A stretch of DNA of 64,000 nt from Eubacteriales bacterium (GTDB lineage: Bacteria; Bacillota; Clostridia; Christensenellales; Aristaeellaceae), in the NCBI GenBank assembly GCA_028693055.1, contig JAQUWD010000003.1:1-64000 (forward strand), in the 5' to 3' direction. The notes beneath the pieces are model-generated. The model saw nothing but the letters and a program-made list of their open reading frames with translations. It was not told the DNA's origin and made no database searches. Of this stretch, positions 40,494 to 48,940 are shown in pieces; the stretch's first letter is position 1, and each line of letters starts with the position of its first letter. Made by a program: the position numbers and the translations under genes.

Positions 40494-40530
40494 CAGAAAG
40501 CAGTCAGTGAAAAATACTGGCTGCTTTCTG
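40494..40530 (+). terminator. terminator after gpmI
   Basis: CAGAAAGCAGTCAGT pairs with ACTGGCTGCTTTCTG around an eight-base A-rich loop, followed by TTACATT. The T-run is weak but the stem is long and it lies 20 bases after gpmI. Confidence 0.7.
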
Positions 40531-40590
40531 TTACATTATGGTATTTTCAAACGTCTATTGTATGTCATGACATTGGGAGGGGGTACGCCC

Positions 40591-41071
40591 ATGGAACAGC
40601 GTGAAATGGGGGAGCGCATCTGGAATATGCGGATTAGCCTGCTACGGGTTGGCGGCTAGCATCGTGCCTTCCGCGCAGGATGCGGAGGACGCGGTATCCG
40701 CGGCAGTGGTAAAAGCCTACCAGAAAGCGGATACCCTCAGAAAAGAGGAGCGGCTGAAGCCATGGATGATGAAAATCACCGTGCGCTGCTGTTACGATCA
40801 ATTGAGAAAAAGTAAGCGCGAGCAGCTCAGCGACAATCTAGAATTATTCGATCAGCCTGTATTCACCACACAGGACGAGCTGTACGGGCTGCTTGGCGAG
40901 CTGCCCGCTGATTTGCGCCAGCCCTTGATCCTCAGATACTACGAAAATATGCCCGTTGGCGAAATTGCACATGTTCTAGGGCTTGCCCGACCAGCCGTTT
41001 CTATGAGACTAAAACGCGGTCGGCAGCGACTATATGAACTATTGACGGCAGAAGGGAGCGCGGAACAATGA
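40591..41071 (+). CDS. ECF-type RNA polymerase sigma factor, split by a +1 frameshift
   Basis: A small sigma-70 family factor. The ATG at 40591 has GGAGGGGG seven bases upstream and opens MEQREMGERIWNMRISLLRV, but this frame stops at TAG 40657-40659. The next frame carries the rest without a break: ASIVPSAQDAEDAVSAAVVK (region 2), KPWMMKITVRCCYDQLRKSK and region 4 with LRQPLILRYYENMPVGEIAH then VLGLARPAVSMRLKRGRQRL. Removing one G near 40651-40652 fuses LLRV to AASIVPSAQDAEDAV. Either the gene is disrupted, the base call is wrong, or translation shifts frame. A GTG at 40601 could also start the second frame with an abnormal N-terminus. The stop overlaps the next gene as ATGA. Confidence 0.8.
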
Positions 41072-43389
41072 AGCGATATCAGCAAGAAAAATGGGAGAAA
41101 GCGCTCCTTCGCAGGATGAATGAGGAGGCGTTTGAAGTGAATCCAAAAATTGAAAATATGATTCAAAATACCATCTACAATCCCGAAATACGTGTGGAAG
41201 CAAGAAGGATCACCCGGAGAGGATTGGCGATCGCACTCGTTATTGTGGCTTTTTGCTGTGCAGTGGCGCTAGCCGTTACAAACCTATCGCCTCATGAGGA
41301 TGTGATGGTTTGCGGACAGGAGGAAACAACCGTTCTGATCGAAAGCAATGCACCCATTCCCACCGAAGGAGTCACGCCGGTTCCCAATCCAACTGCCATA
41401 CCTGAAAAAAGCATTGCAATCTTAAACGGCGTAGACGTGCAGACGGATGGCTTACAGTCCAAGATCAGCTACGGCGGAGAGCGGCTTGCCTATGAGATCA
41501 GCTTCACCAATCCCTATGACCGAACGCTTTTCGTGAGCTGGACGCCGGTGTTGGACGCGATGCTGACCCAAGTAATCGTGGCAGTGGAGCCGCCTGATAT
41601 TATTCGGGTAAACCCCGGAGAAATCGTTACGGCAAAAGCAGTGTATTATCTACCCGGTACCATTGAAGAAACGGCAAAAATGGGGGAGCGCATCGTCATT
41701 CTGTCCAATGCTTCCGTTTACGCTGAGGAGGAGCTGTTTACACCGGATCGTCCAGAATATACAAGCCAACAGCAGCGCTTTCAGGACGCTTTCTCCCACA
41801 TGAAAATGATTGTGGCTGGTGATCGTTTGGTGCTGCCAGACAGCGTGGCAGAAAAAAATCCGGGGATGACAGCGCTTGAATACTATGAAAATGAGTTTCC
41901 CGGTAGCTGGGTAAGCGATCAGAGCATCACGGCTAGTCAGCTTTGTGAATATCAGGAAACGCCGGATCTGCCATATCGGAATGGATCGCCGCTAGCCGAA
42001 AGCGAATTAAACGGCGTTGCACTTCGACTTTGCGCTGTTGAGGCCGGAGAAAACGTAATCTATACGTTGGTGGATTGCGTATTTTCCACCGAAGCGGAAA
42101 GAGCGGCTGCCTATGAGAACTCAGCTCTTTTCCGTAGCGATCTGGGAATAGCCAGAGAATATCAAATATTTAGCAGCTACCATTGGTACAATCAAACAGG
42201 CGGCACATGGGAAGATGAAGAAGGCTTTCATCTTTTAGCAATAATATTTGGGCTTTGGGATGAAGAACTGCAGGATGAGGATTTGTTGTTTGTGAATGCC
42301 TATGACGACACGGATATTGCAGAATTAAGAGCAAAGCTTTCACTGCTAAAGGCCGTAGAAGCCACGCCAATGAACCCGAGTGTCACAGCGGTTCCCAAGG
42401 GGACGGTCTATCCCCTTGGGACACTGTCAACGGAGGGTTGGGCGCTTGCAGAGAACGTTGTTGATCTTTCACAATTTCGTTTGGAGATCAGCACGGAGCT
42501 GACCAACACCACAGATCAGCCCATGCTGCTGAGCTGGGAACCGATACTGGACGGAAAGCTAGAGCTGCACGGACAATCGCCGCAGAAGGAACGCAATGTC
42601 TATTGGCTGACGCCCGGTGAAGCCGCAAAGCCGGATCAGACCTTCTATCTTGAACCCTGTTTGATGGATACGGCAGAGATAGGCATGCGCGTTTATAGCT
42701 ATGAAGCCGAGGCGCTTTATGTGGAGGATAACCTATACGCCAAGGGAGAAGCGGGATACGACGCACAACAGCGGCGTTTTGATGCGGCTTATTACGACGG
42801 CAAGCAGCCCATTGTGGCTGGTGGCATGCTGGTTTTGCCGGATAACGTTTCGAAAAATCAATACAATCATGACGAATCTCCGTTGGAGATATATAAGTCT
42901 TTGGGATGGCTTTATTCGGCTGGTGGCGAAGAAGGCATAAAAACCGTTCAGGTTGGCGATTATCTGAAGTCCATGGTAAAGGACTCGGAACCCCTCGCCC
43001 AAGCGCAGGTCTATGGAGGAAGCCTTAAGCTTCTTTCTGCGGAGGTTACAGAGCAAACCATGCACCTGCTATTTGATCTGAGCTTTAACAGCGCTGAGGA
43101 AAGAAACGCGGTTGCGGAATTGGATAGGTTTACCTTATTCACGACTCTGGAGCGTAACTTGAATCCGCTTCAAAGTTATAGCTCGCAAATGATGATGACG
43201 GATGAGGCTGATGGCTTCCACATTCTCAAGACTGTATATATGTTTACCGGCGGTACGGAGGCGTTTGCTGGGGACGGGCAGGATACGCTGATTGTCAAAC
43301 CAAGCTATCGTAAGGATGGCAAAATGTATATGGATGATGAAGCAGGGATGACTTGGCCCATCCAGCTTGGGAGAAACAATCCGAGTTAG
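41068..43389 (+). CDS. single-pass membrane protein with duplicated ectodomain (anti-sigma candidate)
   Basis: A 773-residue protein. A cytoplasmic N-terminus of about 50 residues (KRYQQEKWEKALLRRMNEEA) leads to one membrane helix (GLAIALVIVAFCCAVALAV), a Pro/Thr linker and two homologous about 300-residue extracellular units. Matching landmarks are FVSWTPVLD and LLSWEPILD, VNPGEIVTAKAVYYL and LTPGEAAKPDQTFYL, YTSQQQRFQDAF and YDAQQRRFDAAY, and IVAGDRLVLPDSV and IVAGGMLVLPDNV. A palindromic insert lies at the junction. Its start overlaps the sigma-factor stop as ATGA, so it is probably the cognate anti-sigma or sensor, although the N-terminus shows no zinc-type anti-sigma motif. Confidence 0.72.
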   Translation: MKRYQQEKWEKALLRRMNEEAFEVNPKIENMIQNTIYNPEIRVEARRITRRGLAIALVIVAFCCAVALAVTNLSPHEDVMVCGQEETTVLIESNAPIPTEGVTPVPNPTAIPEKSIAILNGVDVQTDGLQSKISYGGERLAYEISFTNPYDRTLFVSWTPVLDAMLTQVIVAVEPPDIIRVNPGEIVTAKAVYYLPGTIEETAKMGERIVILSNASVYAEEELFTPDRPEYTSQQQRFQDAFSHMKMIVAGDRLVLPDSVAEKNPGMTALEYYENEFPGSWVSDQSITASQLCEYQETPDLPYRNGSPLAESELNGVALRLCAVEAGENVIYTLVDCVFSTEAERAAAYENSALFRSDLGIAREYQIFSSYHWYNQTGGTWEDEEGFHLLAIIFGLWDEELQDEDLLFVNAYDDTDIAELRAKLSLLKAVEATPMNPSVTAVPKGTVYPLGTLSTEGWALAENVVDLSQFRLEISTELTNTTDQPMLLSWEPILDGKLELHGQSPQKERNVYWLTPGEAAKPDQTFYLEPCLMDTAEIGMRVYSYEAEALYVEDNLYAKGEAGYDAQQRRFDAAYYDGKQPIVAGGMLVLPDNVSKNQYNHDESPLEIYKSLGWLYSAGGEEGIKTVQVGDYLKSMVKDSEPLAQAQVYGGSLKLLSAEVTEQTMHLLFDLSFNSAEERNAVAELDRFTLFTTLERNLNPLQSYSSQMMMTDEADGFHILKTVYMFTGGTEAFAGDGQDTLIVKPSYRKDGKMYMDDEAGMTWPIQLGRNNPS
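42393..42421. repeat. in-frame palindromic insert
   Basis: TCCCAAGGGG (42393-42402) and CCCCTTGGGA (42412-42421) form a perfect 10-bp hairpin inside coding sequence, translated as part of VPKGTVYPLGTL. It lies exactly between the two duplicated domains. Short GGGGAC-type palindromes of this kind recur in some Clostridia-type genomes. Confidence 0.65.
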
Positions 43390-43409
43390 AATTTGCTACA
43401 AAATATCTT

Positions 43410-43438
43410 TTGCATATCCGTACATAAGGTGCTATCAT
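43410..43438 (+). promoter_or_regulatory. promoter of hydrolase-azlCD unit
   Basis: TTGCAT (43410-43415), a 17-base spacer and TATCAT (43433-43438) lie 33 bases before the hydrolase start codon. Confidence 0.6.
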
Positions 43439-43471
43439 GACAATCACTCCATTTTGCGAGGAGGAAAGAGC

Positions 43472-44437
43472 ATGGTAGCTCCTTTTTTATGGTTCCTTTT
43501 TATCGTTTTTGCGATGACTGCGTTGTATGCCTTTGTGTTGGCTTATATCGCAACAGTACGAAAATTACCCTTTGGCAAAGCGCCGGAAGAACCTGTGGAA
43601 CAGACCGCTGCCGTTGAACGGGAGATCCAGTGGTTCCGCTCCATGAACCCAGAGCCGGTAGAAATCGTCAGCCGCGACGGTCTGCGGCTTCGAGGGCGGC
43701 TGTTAAAAGCACAGGGCAGTGACACGGCGGTTCTACTGATGCACGGCTACCGATGCCCCACGGGAGAAAAGGATTTTGCGCCTCTACTAAAATTCTATTA
43801 CGAAAATCACATCACCCTGCTGGTGATTGATCAGCGCGCTCATGGTGAAAGCGAGGGGAAACGAATCTGCTTTGGGGTGAAGGAGCGCTACGACTGCGCG
43901 GAATGGCTTCGTTGGCTGAACAGTACCGTAAAGCCCAAGCATCTTTTGCTCCATGGCCTTAGCATGGGCGCTGCCACCGTATTGATGGCTACCCGCTTAC
44001 AGCTACCTGACAATCTACGCTTTCTGATTGCCGACTGTGGGTATACCTCCCCATGGGAAATCTGTAAAAAGGTGCTGACAAGCTTTCATACGCTGATTTC
44101 GCCATCCATTTATCTAGCGGATTGTATGGTAGGCGTTCTCAGCGGCTTTCGCCTAAAGGACGCGTCTGCGTGGGAGGACATGCAGCTGAACCGAACCCTC
44201 CCCGTGCTGTTTATTCATGGAGAGAAGGACGGCTTTGTGCCTGTAGAAATGTCGAAGCGTAATTATCAAGCCTGCGCCGCCCCTAAGGAGCTTCTATTGA
44301 TTCCTAACGCGGAGCACGGGCAAAGCGCTTGGGTGGATACGAAAAAAGTGGAGGACGCAATTCTTTGCTTCTATCAAAAATATGCCGTTGAACAAAGCCG
44401 TGAGGAGGACAGTCCATTACAAGATGCATACGAATGA
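43472..44437 (+). CDS. alpha/beta hydrolase with N-terminal membrane anchor
   Basis: A 321-residue serine hydrolase. A membrane helix (WFLFIVFAMTALYAFVLAYI) precedes the catalytic domain: oxyanion-side LLMHGYRCPTGEKDF, nucleophile GLSMGAATVLM (GxSxG), acid in FIHGEKDGFVPVEMSK and His in NAEHGQSAW. This resembles the BAAT/YfhR-like esterases of Bacillota; the substrate is unknown. I start it at the ATG at 43472 preceded by GAGGAGG. The end overlaps azlC by 14 bases. Confidence 0.82.
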   Translation: MVAPFLWFLFIVFAMTALYAFVLAYIATVRKLPFGKAPEEPVEQTAAVEREIQWFRSMNPEPVEIVSRDGLRLRGRLLKAQGSDTAVLLMHGYRCPTGEKDFAPLLKFYYENHITLLVIDQRAHGESEGKRICFGVKERYDCAEWLRWLNSTVKPKHLLLHGLSMGAATVLMATRLQLPDNLRFLIADCGYTSPWEICKKVLTSFHTLISPSIYLADCMVGVLSGFRLKDASAWEDMQLNRTLPVLFIHGEKDGFVPVEMSKRNYQACAAPKELLLIPNAEHGQSAWVDTKKVEDAILCFYQKYAVEQSREEDSPLQDAYE

Positions 44438-45164
44438 AAATATTCTTACCACAAAAAAACAAAGCGCCTCTCTGTTAGCGCTTAAGACCGCTTTTCCTTA
44501 TACCATTCCGATTTTTGCCGGATTTTGGTTTTTAGGGCTGACCTATGGTATTTACATGAATGTTTCCGGCTTTTCCTTCTGGTATCCATTCTTCATGAGC
44601 TTGACCATCTTTGGCGGCTCGCTAGAATTTGTGGTGGTCAATCTTTTGCTGGGCTCCTTTAACCCCTTACAGGCGTTAGCCATGTCCTTGATGATACAGG
44701 CGCGTCATTTGTTTTACGGCATTTCCATGCTGGACAAATTTAAGGGAACAGGCTGGAAAAAGTGCTATCTAATTTTTGGCATGTGCGACGAAACCTTTTC
44801 CATTAACTATTCCGCTCAAATTCCAGCACAGGTGGATCGCGGATGGTTCATGTTCTGGGTAACGGTTCTTAACCAAATCTACTGGGTCAGCGGTTCTACC
44901 ATCGGCGGGTTGGTAGGCTCAGTGTTAACCTTTAATACAGAGGGCCTTGACTTTGCTATGACGGCGTTGTTTGTTGTGATTTTTTTGGAGCAATGGTTGA
45001 AGGAAAAGTCGCACTGGACGGCGCTGATCGGTTTGGCGGCTTCGGTGCTGTGCTTATTTTTGTTCGGAGCCGATGATTTCTTAATTCCTAGCATGATGCT
45101 TATTTTAGGGGCGCTAACATTGCTTCGTAAACCGCTTGAACAGAAAGAGGGTGCGTCCCTATGA
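44424..45164 (+). CDS. azlC: branched-chain amino acid exporter, large subunit
   Basis: A 246-residue AzlC membrane protein. Landmarks are [40 protein letters not shown], the [14 protein letters not shown] signature and [11 protein letters not shown], with about seven membrane helices. With AzlD it exports branched-chain amino acids and analogues such as 4-azaleucine. I use the ATG at 44424; GGAGG is 15 bases upstream, so translation may be coupled to the hydrolase gene. It overlaps azlD as ATGA. Confidence 0.9.
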   Translation: MHTNENILTTKKQSASLLALKTAFPYTIPIFAGFWFLGLTYGIYMNVSGFSFWYPFFMSLTIFGGSLEFVVVNLLLGSFNPLQALAMSLMIQARHLFYGISMLDKFKGTGWKKCYLIFGMCDETFSINYSAQIPAQVDRGWFMFWVTVLNQIYWVSGSTIGGLVGSVLTFNTEGLDFAMTALFVVIFLEQWLKEKSHWTALIGLAASVLCLFLFGADDFLIPSMMLILGALTLLRKPLEQKEGASL

Positions 45165-45487
45165 CGCTTTCACAAGAAATCATCACCATTGCGGTCTGCG
45201 CGCTGGGAACTATGGCCACTCGATTTTTGCCCTTCCTTATTTTCCGTTCTGATAAGCCAACCCCCAAATACATTCAATATTTGGGCAAGGCGCTGCCCGC
45301 AGCTATTTTTGGCATGCTAATCATCTACTGTCTGAAAAATGTGAACCTGCTAGCGGGGGATCATGGCCTTGCGGAAGGGATTGCGATTGCAGCGGTTATC
45401 GTTATCCATCTATGGAAGAGACAGATGCTTTTGTCGATTGCGGTGGGAACGATTGGTTATATGCTGTTAAAGCAGCTTGTGTTTTAA
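45161..45487 (+). CDS. azlD: branched-chain amino acid exporter, small subunit
   Basis: A 108-residue AzlD with about four membrane helices ([20 protein letters not shown] with the family's TRFLPF signature, then [20 protein letters not shown]). It forms the export complex with AzlC. The ATG overlaps the azlC stop and the gene ends at a shared terminator. Confidence 0.9.
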   Translation: MTLSQEIITIAVCALGTMATRFLPFLIFRSDKPTPKYIQYLGKALPAAIFGMLIIYCLKNVNLLAGDHGLAEGIAIAAVIVIHLWKRQMLLSIAVGTIGYMLLKQLVF

Positions 45488-45490
45488 TTC

Positions 45491-45515
45491 AAAAAAAACC
45501 CTTACAAGGGTTTTT
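45491..45515. terminator. bidirectional terminator azlD / gntR
   Basis: AAAAAAAACCCTT-ACA-AGGGTTTTT: a CCCTT/AAGGG stem flanked by an A-run and a T-run, so it works on both strands. It ends azlD transcription from the left and the uronate operon from the right. Confidence 0.85.
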
Positions 45516-46192
45516 CAATGCTTAATGTAGCTGGGATAACGTTTTCGAATGTCCTGTTCGTCGATGCGAAAGCGTACCACGTGCTTATGAACCAGCTCGG
45601 CGGCTAGATCGCCGTCCCGCTTACAGATTGCGTCCAAGATAGCTTGATGCTCGGCTACGAAGCCGTGATCAGTAGAAGTGCTTAATGCCATGTTGCGCAC
45701 CCGATCCAGATGAATGGTCATGCTGGATACAAAATCGTAGCTCTGCATTTTATTTGCAATTTGATATAACAACTTATGAAAATTGTTATCAAGGGGAAGC
45801 AAGGGCGCGATGTTACCGCTTTGCAAATATTTTTGCTGCCTGGATACATTGGATTGCAGCAGCATCAGCTGCTCCGGCGTTACAATCTGGCAGACCAGCT
45901 TGACGATGGAGCATTCCAATGCTTCGCGAATGAAGCGCGCTTCGTCCACTAGGTCATAATCGATTAGCGAAACGGCGCTGCCACGTTGGGGATAAATATC
46001 CACAATTTTAATTTTGGAAAGCTGTAGCAGCGCTTCCCGCATAGGAGTCCGCGACAAGCCGAGGGTAGAAGCTAGCTCTTTTTCGCTGTACATTTTCCCT
46101 GGCTGCATATCTAGCGAGATAATGTTTTGTTTGAGAACGCGCAGGGAGTAATCCCGCATGGTCTCTGTAGGCGTTGGACTCAAAAGCTGCAT
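45515..46192 (-). CDS. GntR-family (FadR type) regulator of the uronate operon
   Basis: A 225-residue regulator. The winged helix reads YSEKELASTLGLSRTPMREA then LLQLSKIKIVDIYPQRGSAV, and the C-terminal FCD domain has metal-type helices (FIREALECSIVKLVCQ, NNFHKLLYQIANKM, AEHQAILDAICKRDGDLAAE). It is the last gene of the dct-uxu operon, 31 bases after uxuB, and probably senses a hexuronate or its keto acid to control that operon. The palindrome GTCAAC-CCC-GTTGAC near the operon promoter is a candidate site. Confidence 0.82.
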   Translation of the reverse strand: MQLLSPTPTETMRDYSLRVLKQNIISLDMQPGKMYSEKELASTLGLSRTPMREALLQLSKIKIVDIYPQRGSAVSLIDYDLVDEARFIREALECSIVKLVCQIVTPEQLMLLQSNVSRQQKYLQSGNIAPLLPLDNNFHKLLYQIANKMQSYDFVSSMTIHLDRVRNMALSTSTDHGFVAEHQAILDAICKRDGDLAAELVHKHVVRFRIDEQDIRKRYPSYIKH

Positions 46193-46223
46193 GCGGAATC
46201 AACTCCCTTCGCAAAATCATTAG

Positions 46224-47828
46224 TTAAAGATATTTCTGTAACGTGCTACGTACAGCGCCTTTTCCAGCCAGCATCTCACGGAACATTTGCGTAATCTTGT
46301 CCGCAAGCCCCGCCTTTACAAGGTCTACGCCAAAAAGCACCTCGTTTTGCAGCAGATTGGTAAGCTGAACGGTACAGGTGGAGGGTTTCCCAAGGGTAAT
46401 CCCAGCTAGCTGGGCCTGTAAAGAGGAAAGCATAGGGTCGGAGCTTAGCGTTATGGCGTTGCCGAGATCATCCACAGCCAGCAGGTAGCGCAGCCAACCC
46501 GCAATGGCAAGGGGAATGCAGGTAAGCGTGTTTACATCTAGCTTGTCGCTTGCCAGATAAGCCTTGATCGTCTCACCAAAGCGTATGGCGACCTTTTGAC
46601 TGGTATCGGTAGCGATACGCTGAGGAGTATCAGGAATAAAAGGATTGGGCAGACGCTTATCGATGACTTCTGCTATAAAAGCTTTAGGGCTTAGAATGCC
46701 GGGATCTACCACCACTGGCATTCCCTCGTCATAGCCGATATGCTCCACCAACGCCTTCAAATCCGTATCCTTCATTTCGGCAGCTATGCTGGTATATCCA
46801 AGCAGGCAGCCATATACAGCCAGCGCCGTATGGAGGGGATTTAAGCAGGTGGTTACCTTCATCCGTTCGGTCTTATTCACCGTCTCTCGGTCGGTCATGT
46901 AAACGCCGGCCTTTTCCAACGGCGGACGACCGTTGGGGAAGCGATCCTCGATCACGAGGTACTGGGGCACCTCCGCGTTGACAAAGGAGGCAATATAGGT
47001 GTTGCGGCTGGTTACGATAGGATCCATGCCTTCGACGCCATCTGCGGCAAGACTTGCGGCAACCTGAGCGTCCGGCCTTGGGGTGATCTTGTCGATCATG
47101 GACCAAGGAAAGGAAACCTGTGCTTCATCCGTGAGATAACGAAGGAACGCTTCAGGAGCAAAACCGTTTTTCACCCACGCCTGCGCCACCTCTACGATAG
47201 AGCAGCGCAGCTTTTCGCCATTGTGGCTGCAATTGTCCATGCTCACCAGCGCCATGGGGAAAGCGCCCGCCTGATAGCGCTTAAGCATCAGCATAACGAC
47301 AATGCTCATGGCATGCCGCGCTTCGCTGGGCCCCTTCGCAAAGTCGTTTTCAACCACAGGAAATAGGTTCCCTTGCAAATCTCTCAGGGCATAGCCCTTC
47401 TCTGTGATCGTAAAGCTGGCTAACTGCAAAGAGGGGGAGAGAAAGGCCTTCTCTAGCTCAGCCATGTCTTGTCCGCAACCGGCCTTCACTCCCAGCGCAA
47501 TGCTGGATACAATCTCGCGTTCCGTAGAGCCGTCTGGTTTTAGGCTTACCAGCAGGGACATACAGTCATGAGGAGCATAGATTTTGTCAATGATGTCGTA
47601 ATCAAAGGTATCAGCCGCAATGATGCCGCCGCTGACCAGTCCTTGATTGAGTAAGGATTGCTGTAGGTTGGCAATGAAGCCGCGAAAGATGTTACCGGCT
47701 CCAAAGTGAACCCAAGTGGGACGATTTCGAGTTTCCGCCACCATGGCTTTGTGCTCAAAGCCGGGCAGCTTTACCGCTGCGTTTTGCCAAAACGCTTTGT
47801 TATCAAGTGCAGCAGCGTTTAATTCCAT
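46224..47828 (-). CDS. uxuB: fructuronate reductase (mannitol dehydrogenase family)
   Basis: A 534-residue NAD-dependent long-chain polyol dehydrogenase. It has WVHFGAGNIFRGFIANLQQS as dinucleotide fold, VSMDNCSHNGEKL, the ITPRPD box and the catalytic VTTCLNPLHTALAVYGCLLG (K-x5-N-x2-H pattern). It reduces D-fructuronate to D-mannonate, the substrate of the upstream uxuA. The family also includes tagaturonate reductase and mannitol dehydrogenase; uxuA next door decides for UxuB. About 23 bases separate the two genes. Confidence 0.85.
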   Translation of the reverse strand: MELNAAALDNKAFWQNAAVKLPGFEHKAMVAETRNRPTWVHFGAGNIFRGFIANLQQSLLNQGLVSGGIIAADTFDYDIIDKIYAPHDCMSLLVSLKPDGSTEREIVSSIALGVKAGCGQDMAELEKAFLSPSLQLASFTITEKGYALRDLQGNLFPVVENDFAKGPSEARHAMSIVVMLMLKRYQAGAFPMALVSMDNCSHNGEKLRCSIVEVAQAWVKNGFAPEAFLRYLTDEAQVSFPWSMIDKITPRPDAQVAASLAADGVEGMDPIVTSRNTYIASFVNAEVPQYLVIEDRFPNGRPPLEKAGVYMTDRETVNKTERMKVTTCLNPLHTALAVYGCLLGYTSIAAEMKDTDLKALVEHIGYDEGMPVVVDPGILSPKAFIAEVIDKRLPNPFIPDTPQRIATDTSQKVAIRFGETIKAYLASDKLDVNTLTCIPLAIAGWLRYLLAVDDLGNAITLSSDPMLSSLQAQLAGITLGKPSTCTVQLTNLLQNEVLFGVDLVKAGLADKITQMFREMLAGKGAVRSTLQKYL

Positions 47829-47851
47829 AAAGGAGTGCTCCTTTCAGCGTG

Positions 47852-48928
47852 TTACCGGGCGCTTTTTTCAATGGCTTCCCAAAGCCCGTTCAGGTAGGTT
47901 GCGCCCAGTGCGCGGTCGTACAATCCATAGCCCGGACGGCCTACCTCATCCCAGATCATTCTTCCATGATCAGGCCGGATGTAGGTATCAGGGCAGGCGT
48001 CAAACACCGCCTTCATGATGGCGTACATATCCAAATCGCCTTCCGAGGACAAATGGCTAGCCTCCCGGAATTTACGGTAGCCAAGATGCTTAACGTTACG
48101 CACGTGAAGACATCCGATACGGTTCATCTCTCCAAAATGGCGAATGGTCGCGGGAATGTCATTCTCTGGGTTGGAACCAAGAGAGCCGGTGCACAAGCAA
48201 ACCGTATTGCAGGGAGAATCGTGCAAAGTAACAATTTTGTCAAAATCCGACTGGCTGTGGGCAATGCGGGGCAGCCCGAAGATGGGCCATGCAGGATCGT
48301 CGGGATGGCACGCCATCTTCACGTCGCATTCCTCGCAGGTAGGAATGACGCCGTCGAGAAAATACTGGTAGTTCTCCCGCAGCTGATCGGCAGTCATGCC
48401 TTCATATTGCTTTAGGGTCGTTTCCAGCTCTGCCAGACGCTCCGGCTCCCAACCGGGTAAAGTGAAACCGTTGGAATCCGCCGCCGTTTTGCGCACGATA
48501 TCCATGGGACCCATGGAGCCCAATTCCTGCTCGTCAAAGTAAAGACTATTGGAGCCATCCTCGGGGATTAGGCGCGCTAAATCGGTGCGCAGCCAGTCAA
48601 AAACGGGCATAAAGTTGTATACGATGACCTTAACGCCGAATTTTGCCAGATTGCGTATGGTGATGCGGTAATTCTCAATGTATTGATCCCGGCTCGGCAA
48701 ACCCATTTTAATATCCTCGTGGACATTTACGCTCTCGATTACCTCGCAGGCAAGACCGGCGGCGTGAACCTCTTCCACATAGGCGCGGATTTCATCTTCT
48801 TCCCAGACTTCACCGGCGGCTTTATAATCGAGCAATCCCATAACGCCGGACATTCCGGGTATCTGCTTGATTTGCTTTAGCGTAACGGCGTCGCTCTTTG
48901 ATCCGTACCAACGGAAAGTCATTTTCAT
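47852..48928 (-). CDS. uxuA: mannonate dehydratase
   Basis: A 358-residue UxuA TIM-barrel enzyme that dehydrates D-mannonate to 2-keto-3-deoxygluconate. Characteristic stretches are [86 protein letters not shown] and [13 protein letters not shown], with the metal-binding His and Asp residues. The length matches the family. It lies between the TRAP transporter and uxuB. Downstream kdgK/kdgA are not in the window. Confidence 0.93.
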   Translation of the reverse strand: MKMTFRWYGSKSDAVTLKQIKQIPGMSGVMGLLDYKAAGEVWEEDEIRAYVEEVHAAGLACEVIESVNVHEDIKMGLPSRDQYIENYRITIRNLAKFGVKVIVYNFMPVFDWLRTDLARLIPEDGSNSLYFDEQELGSMGPMDIVRKTAADSNGFTLPGWEPERLAELETTLKQYEGMTADQLRENYQYFLDGVIPTCEECDVKMACHPDDPAWPIFGLPRIAHSQSDFDKIVTLHDSPCNTVCLCTGSLGSNPENDIPATIRHFGEMNRIGCLHVRNVKHLGYRKFREASHLSSEGDLDMYAIMKAVFDACPDTYIRPDHGRMIWDEVGRPGYGLYDRALGATYLNGLWEAIEKSAR

Positions 48929-48940
48929 AGTCAGTACTCC

